Shown here: positions 1-5,515 of the stretch, in pieces
Layout: each line of letters opens with the position of its first letter
How positions within the stretch are numbered: the first letter of the stretch is position 1
Assembly: GCA_903925515.1 (NCBI GenBank)
Contig: CAIYFP010000563.1
Coordinates: forward strand, 1-6,103
Source: an uncultured Verrucomicrobiota bacterium
GTDB lineage: Bacteria > Verrucomicrobiota > Verrucomicrobiia > Limisphaerales > UBA9464
Direction: 5' to 3'
Length of the DNA: 6,103 bases
Notes under the pieces: model-generated
What the model was told of the DNA's origin: nothing
What the model saw: only the letters and a program-made list of their open reading frames with translations
The model's database searches: none
Translations under genes and position numbers: made by a program

Positions 1-1866
1 GGCAGCAACTACCCACGGGACCGCTACAATGATCGGGATCGAGATCGCGGACCCGAGCGTGAACGGGATCGCGAGGATCGTCCGAGGAGCGAGAATCGTC
101 CGAGAAGCGAGGATCGTCCGAGAAGCGAGGATCGTCCGAGAAGCGAGGATCGTCCGAGGAGCGAGGATCGTCCGAGGAGCGAGGATCGTCCGAGGAGCGA
201 GGACCGTCCGAGGAGCGAGGATCGTCCGAGGAGCGGCGACGGATACCGGGCACCGGTGACGACTCGGGATGACCGGGATCGTGACCGGGACCGTGTTCAG
301 GATCGCGGCGTGGATCGTGTCCCCGGATCCGAGTCACGAGACCGTCGAGATGATGGGCGCGACCGGGACCGGGATCGTGATGGGCGCGTGGAGGCCCGCG
401 ACGACGGCCGCGATCGGAGTGCCGACCGGGACCGGGACGGGAGCCGGGATCTGGATCGTGACAGGGAGTCCGACCGCGTCGGCGATCGGGATCGTGTTGG
501 CGAGCGCCCTGAATCGCGGGACGATCGCAACGAGGGCCGGGATCGGCCGGGTGATCGCGATCGGGACCGGTTACCCGAGCGAGAGCGAGAGCGGGAGCGG
601 GACAGGGGCCGCGACAATCGTTCTCACGGCGGCGGCGGCGGCGGTGGCGGGGGGCATCGTCATCACGGGGGACACCGGCATCATGGCGGGGGCCGAGGAG
701 GCGGAGGTGCCGGCGGAGGGGGTGGGCAGCGTGGTCCGCAGGCGCAGCCGCAAGTCCATGCGGAGCCGGTCATCCACGAGGGCTACCTTGAGATTTCCGA
801 GAAGGGTTTTGGTTTCCTGCGTTCGTCGAAGGCCCATTTTGCACCGAAGCCGAGCGACGTGTTCCTGACGCCGGACTCGATCAAGAGGCTTGCGCTTCGG
901 GAAGGGAGCCACATCAAGTGCACGGTGAACCCGCCCCATCGCGGGAACAGCCCGCAATTGCGGGAGGTCCTGGAGGTGAACCAGCGGCCGTACCAGGAAT
1001 ACCTGCACGCGCTGAGGTTCGAGAACCTCACGACCATCGACCCGGTGGACAAATTCCAGCTCGAGACGACGCCGGACCTCCTTGAGACGCGGATCATCGA
1101 CTTGGTGACCCCGATTGGTAAGGGGACGCGGGGGTTGATTGTGGCGCCACCGCGAACGGGCAAGACGACGGTGCTGAAGCAGATCTGCAACGCGATCACG
1201 ACGAACCATCCGGACGTGCATTGCCTTGTGTTGTTGATCGACGAGCGGCCGGAGGAGGTGACGGACTTCCAGAGGTCCGTGAAGGCGGAGGTGGTGGCTT
1301 CGAGCAACGACCAGGACCTTGAGACGCACGTGCGCCTGAGCCGGTTCATGATCGAGAGGGCGAAGCGGATGGTGGAGGCGGGCAAGGACGTGTTCGTGTT
1401 GCTGGACTCGCTGACCCGCGTGGCCCGGGCCTACAACTCGGTGCATGGCGGCTCGGGCCGGACGATGACGGGCGGCGTGGACGCCCGGGCGCTGGAGATT
1501 CCGCGGAAGATGTTCGCGGCGGCGCGCAAGGTGGAAGAAGGCGGGTCGTTGACGATCCTTGCGACGGCGTTGATCGACACGGGGTCCCGGATGGACGAGC
1601 TCATCTTCCAGGAGTTCAAGGGGACCGGCAACATGGAGTTGATTTTGGATCGCAAGCTGGCGGAGCGGCGGTTGTTCCCGGCAATCGACATCCCGAAGTC
1701 GGGCACTCGCAAGGAGGAGAAGTTGTTCCCTGCGAAGTATCTCGAGGCGATCCGCAAGCTGCGCCGCATGATGACGGATTTGCAGCCCGTGGAGGCGATG
1801 GAGACGCTTCTTGGGGCGTTGCGGAAGTACAAGACCAACGAGGAGCTGCTGGCGAAGCTGTCCTGA
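1..1866 (+). CDS. rho: Transcription termination factor Rho with giant disordered N-terminal extension (5' partial)
   Basis: Rho is a homohexameric, ATP-driven 5'-3' RNA translocase that binds nascent RNA and dislodges RNA polymerase in the cytoplasm. Numbering here is from window base 1 (621 codons visible, TGA at 1864-1866). Codons 1-~257 are low-complexity and disordered. The cold-shock RNA-binding domain follows at ~259-328, with RNP1-like GFGFLR at 269-274. The ATPase domain carries Walker A PPRTGKT (383-389, Lys388), IDER with catalytic Glu415, Walker B LLDS (Asp469), a Q-loop near SVHGGSGRTMTGG, an R-loop near ATALIDTGSRMDE, and SGTRKEE with the expected arginine. The core aligns with E. 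coli Rho essentially without gaps through the motor. The frame is open to base 1 without a stop. The only in-frame candidate start, GTG at 256, lacks a Shine-Dalgarno and sits inside the repetitive region, so I place the real start upstream. A Rho_N helical domain is not seen and may be outside the window. The family call is secure; the N-terminal extent is inferred. Confidence 0.96.
   Translation, partial: GSNYPRDRYNDRDRDRGPERERDREDRPRSENRPRSEDRPRSEDRPRSEDRPRSEDRPRSEDRPRSEDRPRSEDRPRSGDGYRAPVTTRDDRDRDRDRVQDRGVDRVPGSESRDRRDDGRDRDRDRDGRVEARDDGRDRSADRDRDGSRDLDRDRESDRVGDRDRVGERPESRDDRNEGRDRPGDRDRDRLPERERERERDRGRDNRSHGGGGGGGGGHRHHGGHRHHGGGRGGGGAGGGGGQRGPQAQPQVHAEPVIHEGYLEISEKGFGFLRSSKAHFAPKPSDVFLTPDSIKRLALREGSHIKCTVNPPHRGNSPQLREVLEVNQRPYQEYLHALRFENLTTIDPVDKFQLETTPDLLETRIIDLVTPIGKGTRGLIVAPPRTGKTTVLKQICNAITTNHPDVHCLVLLIDERPEEVTDFQRSVKAEVVASSNDQDLETHVRLSRFMIERAKRMVEAGKDVFVLLDSLTRVARAYNSVHGGSGRTMTGGVDARALEIPRKMFAAARKVEEGGSLTILATALIDTGSRMDELIFQEFKGTGNMELILDRKLAERRLFPAIDIPKSGTRKEEKLFPAKYLEAIRKLRRMMTDLQPVEAMETLLGALRKYKTNEELLAKLS
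73..234 (+). repeat. In-frame 18-bp tandem repeat, nine units, encoding Glu-Asp-Arg-Pro-Arg-Ser
   Basis: Nine head-to-tail 18-bp units with consensus GAGGATCGTCCGAGGAGC start at 73, 91, 109, 127, 145, 163, 181, 199 and 217. Each encodes E-D-R-P-R-S. Unit 2 has AAT (Asn) for GAT, unit 8 has the synonymous GAC, and units 2-4 use AGA instead of AGG for the second arginine. Because the unit is a multiple of three, copy-number change would lengthen or shorten Rho by six residues without a frameshift. The near-identity at synonymous positions suggests recent expansion by replication slippage or unequal recombination. The repeats lie inside the Rho reading frame; open frames seen in other phases here are by-products of the repetition. 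Confidence 0.95.
235..621 (+). other. Arg-Asp/Arg-Glu mixed-charge low-complexity tract of Rho
   Basis: These 129 codons follow the tandem repeats directly and are dominated by RD dipeptides such as RDRDRDR, with an ERERERER run near the end. By my hand count about two thirds of the residues are charged, with 42 Arg against 35 Asp plus 10 Glu, so the tract is close to neutral overall. No hydrophobic core is possible, which indicates an intrinsically disordered segment. Unlike the 18-bp repeat, the DNA here is irregular, with mixed Arg codons (CGG, CGT, CGC, AGG), suggesting an older tract kept by selection on composition. The role is inferred: RNA contact and/or self-association of Rho. Confidence 0.85.
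622..735 (+). other. Gly/His-rich block with a nine-glycine run and duplicated HRHHGG
   Basis: After Ser-His comes a run of nine glycines (628-654), then HRHHGG twice (655-690), then a Gly-rich stretch with isolated arginines resembling RGG-type segments (to 735). A Gln/Pro linker leads into the cold-shock domain at about 775. The composition switches abruptly from charged to Gly/His, as in modular disordered regions. Clustered histidines could bind divalent metal or change charge with pH, and Gly-Arg segments commonly bind RNA; both ideas are inferred. On DNA this produces several G-runs on the coding strand. Confidence 0.85.
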
Positions 1867-1875
1867 CGTGGGGCT

Positions 1876-1917
1876 GGCCCCGGGGACCATGCGCAAGGAA
1901 GCGTCCCGGGGCCTTTT
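1876..1917 (+). terminator. Probable intrinsic terminator downstream of rho
   Basis: GGCCCCGGG (1876-1884) pairs perfectly with CCCGGGGCC (1905-1913), a nine-bp all-GC stem that can extend upward with one bulged G. CGC/GCG (1892-1894/1901-1903) could close a small upper stem around an AAGGAA loop. The stem is followed at once by TTTT (1914-1917) and then GTCC. The hairpin is strong but the U-tract is short, so termination may be partial. It lies 9 bp after the rho stop codon and 14 bp before the mfd start codon. Confidence 0.72.
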
Positions 1918-1931
1918 GTCCGTGGGGTGAA

Positions 1932-4900
1932 ATGGAGCAATCGGGCGGTCCATGGAGGGCGGGGTTGTTCCCCGGGGCCTTGGTCGGGGCGCTGACCGAT
2001 GGCATGGCGCGTGGCGAGAGGCTGGCGCTGGACCGCGTGACGCGGGCCGCGTGGGGTCACGTGGTTGCGAGCCTTGCGACGGGGTTGCAGGGCCGGACGG
2101 TCGTGGCGGTGGTGGATGGGGTGAAGACGCAAGAGGCGCTTCACTCGGATCTCACGACGTGGCTGGGGCCGGGTGCGGCTCCATGGTTCCTGCCCGCATG
2201 GGAAGTCCTGCCGCACGAGAAGAAGCTGCCGCACTCGGACGTGATCGCGGAGCGCCTTGGGACCTTGTTGTCATTGATTACGGGCGGGTTGTCCGGGGAG
2301 GTGCCCCGGGTGATCGTGGCGACGGCGGTGTCGCTGATGCAGAGGACGTTCCCGGTGGAGGCGTTGCGTTCGCGCATGCGCACGATTCAACGGGGGGAAA
2401 CGTGCAACCTGCTGGACCTGATCGAGTGGTTGGAGGAACAGGGATACGAGCCGGAAACGCAGGTGACGGGGAAGGGTGAACTGGCGTGGCGCGGCGGAAT
2501 CGTGGACGTCTGGCCGTTGCCGTCGCCGTGGCCGGTACGGATCGAGTTTTTCGGGGACGAGGTGGAATCCTTGCGGGAATTTGACCCGCAGGCGCAGGTG
2601 TCGCGGCAGGAGGTGGACAGGGTGATGGTGCCCCCGGCAGGGGAGTTGGGCTTGCTGCAACCGCGAGGAGAGGGAGCGATGCCGGAGTTGGCCCCGATCA
2701 CGGGCTATCTTCCGGACGACTCGGTCATGGTCTGGTGCGACAAGGATTCGGTGAGGGTTCATGCGATGGGGTATCGGCAGCAGCTTCCGGCCGAGTCCCC
2801 GTACGTGATGACGTGGGATGAGTTGGAAGGAGCGTTGGACGGGCGCGGGCTGGGGCGGGTGGAGTTGTCCGAGGGGATTGCAAGCGAGGGTGAACGGCAA
2901 GGGACGGGCGTGGGCGAGTTGGCTTGGGCGGGGATGGAGGCGTACCGACCGATGGCGACGGTGTTGCCGGAGCCGCAGGTGGCGGAGGCGCAGCGGCGGG
3001 ATTTCCTGATGCAGGTGCATCGTTGGCAGCGGCAAGGGCAGCAGGTGCATGTGTTTTGTGGGCAGGAGGGCGAGCGGACGAGGTTTCTTGAGCTGTGGAC
3101 TGAGTCTGGCCTGGGCGAGGGGGCGCCGCCGGTGCACCTCGGGTTTCTTGGACGGGGGTTCCTTGTGCCATGGGCGTCGTTGGTGGTGGTGACGGACGCG
3201 GAGATCTACGGGCGGTACAAGGTCCAACGGCCGCGTCGAATGAAGTCGCCGCACGCCCAGGCGGTCCGTTCGGTCTTCGAGATCGACTTCAATGACTTCG
3301 ACGAGGGCGACTTCGTCGTGCACCTCGAGCATGGGATTGGGATTTACCGGGGCCTTGCTCGCTTGCCGCCGCCGGGGCGGAGGCGCGGCGAGGAGGCGGG
3401 TGGGGCAAGCGGGGAGGAATGCCTTGCGATCGAGTACGCCTCGTCGTCGCCGGGGGCGGACCCGCCGCGCATCTACGTGCCGCTGGCGGAGGCGCACTTG
3501 GTGAGCAAGTACGTCGGCGCGGGGAAGGCGCGTCCGCAGCTTTCGACGTTGTCGGGCAACCGATGGGCGAAGTCGAAGGAGCAGGCGCAGCGGGCAGTGC
3601 GGGACTTGGCGTCGCAGTTGTTGGCCGTGCAGGCGGAGCGGGCGACGGTGTCGGGCCATGCGTGCGCGAAGGACACGCCTTGGCAACGGGAGTTCGAGGC
3701 GAGCTTTGAGTACGAGGAGACGCCGGACCAAGCGCGCGCGATTGACGCGGCGAAGGCCGACATGGAGGCGGCGCGTCCGATGGACCGGTTGCTGTGCGGG
3801 GACGTGGGCTTTGGGAAGACGGAGGTGGCCATCCGGGCGGCGTTCAAGGCGGTGATGGGCGGGAAGCAGGTGGCGGTGCTGGTACCGACGACGGTCCTTG
3901 CGCAGCAACATTTCAACAACTTCCGGGACCGCATGGCGGAGTACCCGGTGAAGATCGAGCTGCTGTCGCGGTTCCGGACGGCGCGTCAGCAACGTTCGGT
4001 GCTGGAGGCGGCGGCGGCGGGTACGGTGGACATCGTGGTGGGGACGCACCGGATCGTGTCGGCGGATGTGCGGTTCAAGGATCTCGGGCTCGTGATCGTC
4101 GATGAGGAGCAGAAGTTCGGGGTGCGCCACAAGGAGCAGTTCAAGCTCCTGCGGCGCACGGTGGATGTCTTGACGCTGAGCGCGACGCCGATCCCGAGGA
4201 CGCTGTACCTTGCGCTGACGGGAGCAAGGGACCTTTCGACGTTGGAAACGCCACCGCAGGACCGGTTGCCGGTGGAGACGGTGGTGGCCAACCATGACGA
4301 GCGGCTTGTTCGGGACGCGGTCCGGCGGGAGATCAACCGAGGAGGCCAGGTCTATTACCTGCACAACCGGGTCTCGACGATCGAGGGGACGGCGCTGCGC
4401 CTGATGGACTTGGTGCCGGACGCGCGGGTGGTGGTGGGGCACGGGCAGATGGACCCGGACGACCTTGAGCGGGTGATGACGCGGTTTGTGAACGGGGAGG
4501 CGGACGTCCTCGTGTGCACGACGATCATCGAGAGCGGCCTCGATATCCCGAACGCGAACACGATCATCATTGACCGCGCGGACCGCTTTGGGCTGAGCGA
4601 GCTATACCAGCTGCGGGGACGCGTGGGCCGGTACAAGCACCAAGCATACGCCTACTTCCTCCTGCCCCGCCATGCGCAGCTTCTCACGGAGGCCCGCAAG
4701 CGCATGTCGGCGATCAAGCAGTACTCGGCGCTGGGTTCCGGGTTCAAGATCGCGATGCGCGACCTTGAGATCCGGGGCGCGGGCAACCTGCTTGGGATGG
4801 AGCAGTCAGGCCACATCACGGCGGTGGGGTTCGACCTGTACTGCCAGTTGCTGGGGCGGACGATTTCGGCATTGAAGGGGGAGACGCCCAAGGGACGCGT

Positions 4901-5453
4901 GGAGGTGCGTATGCGGCTCGACTTCCTTGAGTTCAACGCGGCCGAGGCAAGGGAGGCCGAGGCGGGGCCGGAACCGGTGCTGAAGGACCGTGGAGTTGCC
5001 CTGCAAGTCGCGGTGCCCCGGGACGAGGGGGTGGTGACGGTGAGCTCGCGGCGACGGCACGAGGAGGCGGGGACGGAAGAACGACAGGAGGTGCGCGAGC
5101 CGGCGTTCCTGCCATTGGACTACGTGCGGGAGGCACCCCAGCGGATCGAGATCCACCGCAAGCTTGCGAACATTTCGGGGAAGCAGGACGTGGAGGCGCT
5201 GAGGGCCGAGTTGAGGGACCGTTTTGGGCCGGTGCCGGGCCCGGTGGAATTGTTGCTGGAGCTTGCGGACCTGCGTTGGGTCGCGGCTGGGCATGGGGTG
5301 ACGTCGATCGAGGTGACGCAAGGCAAGGTGAAGATCACCCGGCGAGGCGAGCTGGTGACGGTGGGCGGGCATTTCCCAAGGCTGACGAAGCGGCAGGCGT
5401 CGGGACGGCTCATGGAGATCCGGAGGCTGGTCCAGTCGTTGGGAAGGGAATGA
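1932..5453 (+). CDS. mfd: Transcription-repair coupling factor Mfd
   Basis: Mfd binds DNA upstream of RNA polymerase stalled at a lesion, pushes it off by ATP-driven translocation and recruits UvrA for nucleotide excision repair. The product has 1173 residues (E. coli 1148). The order is: UvrB-like module, with RGGIVDV (187-193) and IEFFGDE (204-210); a variable middle region; the CarD-like RNAP-interacting domain starting near 452 with GDFVVHLEHGIG; then the RecG-like motor. Motor motifs are Walker A GDVGFGKT (623-630, Lys629), DEEQ (724-727), SATPIPRT (750-757), IIESGLDIP (865-873) and QLRGRVGR (893-900). The C-terminal regulatory domain begins near 1055 (AFLPLDYV). A charged insert of ~55 residues (about 1002-1056) precedes that domain. 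The ATG at 1932 is the first in-frame Met; GGGGTGA ends one base before it, too close for a normal Shine-Dalgarno, and Met25 (2004) is the alternative. Function is certain; the exact start is moderately sure. Confidence 0.97.
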   Translation: MEQSGGPWRAGLFPGALVGALTDGMARGERLALDRVTRAAWGHVVASLATGLQGRTVVAVVDGVKTQEALHSDLTTWLGPGAAPWFLPAWEVLPHEKKLPHSDVIAERLGTLLSLITGGLSGEVPRVIVATAVSLMQRTFPVEALRSRMRTIQRGETCNLLDLIEWLEEQGYEPETQVTGKGELAWRGGIVDVWPLPSPWPVRIEFFGDEVESLREFDPQAQVSRQEVDRVMVPPAGELGLLQPRGEGAMPELAPITGYLPDDSVMVWCDKDSVRVHAMGYRQQLPAESPYVMTWDELEGALDGRGLGRVELSEGIASEGERQGTGVGELAWAGMEAYRPMATVLPEPQVAEAQRRDFLMQVHRWQRQGQQVHVFCGQEGERTRFLELWTESGLGEGAPPVHLGFLGRGFLVPWASLVVVTDAEIYGRYKVQRPRRMKSPHAQAVRSVFEIDFNDFDEGDFVVHLEHGIGIYRGLARLPPPGRRRGEEAGGASGEECLAIEYASSSPGADPPRIYVPLAEAHLVSKYVGAGKARPQLSTLSGNRWAKSKEQAQRAVRDLASQLLAVQAERATVSGHACAKDTPWQREFEASFEYEETPDQARAIDAAKADMEAARPMDRLLCGDVGFGKTEVAIRAAFKAVMGGKQVAVLVPTTVLAQQHFNNFRDRMAEYPVKIELLSRFRTARQQRSVLEAAAAGTVDIVVGTHRIVSADVRFKDLGLVIVDEEQKFGVRHKEQFKLLRRTVDVLTLSATPIPRTLYLALTGARDLSTLETPPQDRLPVETVVANHDERLVRDAVRREINRGGQVYYLHNRVSTIEGTALRLMDLVPDARVVVGHGQMDPDDLERVMTRFVNGEADVLVCTTIIESGLDIPNANTIIIDRADRFGLSELYQLRGRVGRYKHQAYAYFLLPRHAQLLTEARKRMSAIKQYSALGSGFKIAMRDLEIRGAGNLLGMEQSGHITAVGFDLYCQLLGRTISALKGETPKGRVEVRMRLDFLEFNAAEAREAEAGPEPVLKDRGVALQVAVPRDEGVVTVSSRRRHEEAGTEERQEVREPAFLPLDYVREAPQRIEIHRKLANISGKQDVEALRAELRDRFGPVPGPVELLLELADLRWVAAGHGVTSIEVTQGKVKITRRGELVTVGGHFPRLTKRQASGRLMEIRRLVQSLGRE

Positions 5454-5483
5454 AAAGGGCCGGGGACAAGGTGTCCCCGGCCC
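5453..5483 (-). terminator. Intrinsic terminator of the convergent minus-strand gene
   Basis: GGGCCGGGGACA (5457-5468) and TGTCCCCGGCCC (5472-5483) form a perfect 12-bp inverted repeat around AGG; with an open top pair it is 11 bp with a five-base loop. On the plus strand it is preceded by AAAA (5453-5456), so on the minus strand the stem is followed by UUUU, the normal intrinsic terminator layout. It lies about 33 bp past the stop codon of the minus-strand gene. The A-run overlaps the last base of the mfd stop codon. There is no U-tract on the plus strand (ACGGCG follows), so it should be weaker as an mfd terminator. Confidence 0.85.
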
Positions 5484-5515
5484 ACGGCGTGGCGCGATTG
5501 CGCTGGAATCGTCCG

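Noticed and set aside
73..234. CRISPR array
   Set aside because: The repeats are 18 bp, directly adjacent without spacers, and in frame with Rho.
256..258. GTG as the start of rho
   Set aside because: There is no ribosome binding site, and the same frame continues upstream to base 1 with the same Arg/Asp-rich composition.
297..617. Minus-strand Arg-Ser-rich ORF resembling an SR-domain protein
   Set aside because: It is the reverse complement of Arg-Asp codons (GAT/CGG giving Arg/Ser), has no conserved domain, and arises from low complexity.
649..726. Possible G-quadruplex from G-runs at 649-654, 667-671, 688-692, 718-722 and 724-726
   Set aside because: Spacers between the main runs are 12-25 bases, too long for a canonical quadruplex; the runs are explained by glycine codons.
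29..868. Alternative plus-strand reading frames across the rho 5' region (Arg-Ile-Val repeats and a Gly/Thr/Ile-rich product)
   Set aside because: These are out-of-phase readings of the repetitive rho DNA, and the rho frame is the one that leads into the conserved Rho core.
1924..1930. GGGGTGA as the Shine-Dalgarno of mfd
   Set aside because: It ends one base before the ATG, too close for normal pairing with the ribosome, so I do not list it as a site.
571..4442. Long minus-strand ORFs opposite rho and mfd (460 and 723 codons)
   Set aside because: High GC with strong codon bias removes stop codons on the opposite strand; the products are Arg/His/Pro/Leu-rich with no recognisable motif, while the plus-strand proteins are unmistakable.
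5484..5515. Small GCGC-GATT-GCGC hairpin between the terminator and the minus-strand stop codon
   Set aside because: A four-bp stem is expected by chance in DNA this GC-rich, and no U-tract follows.
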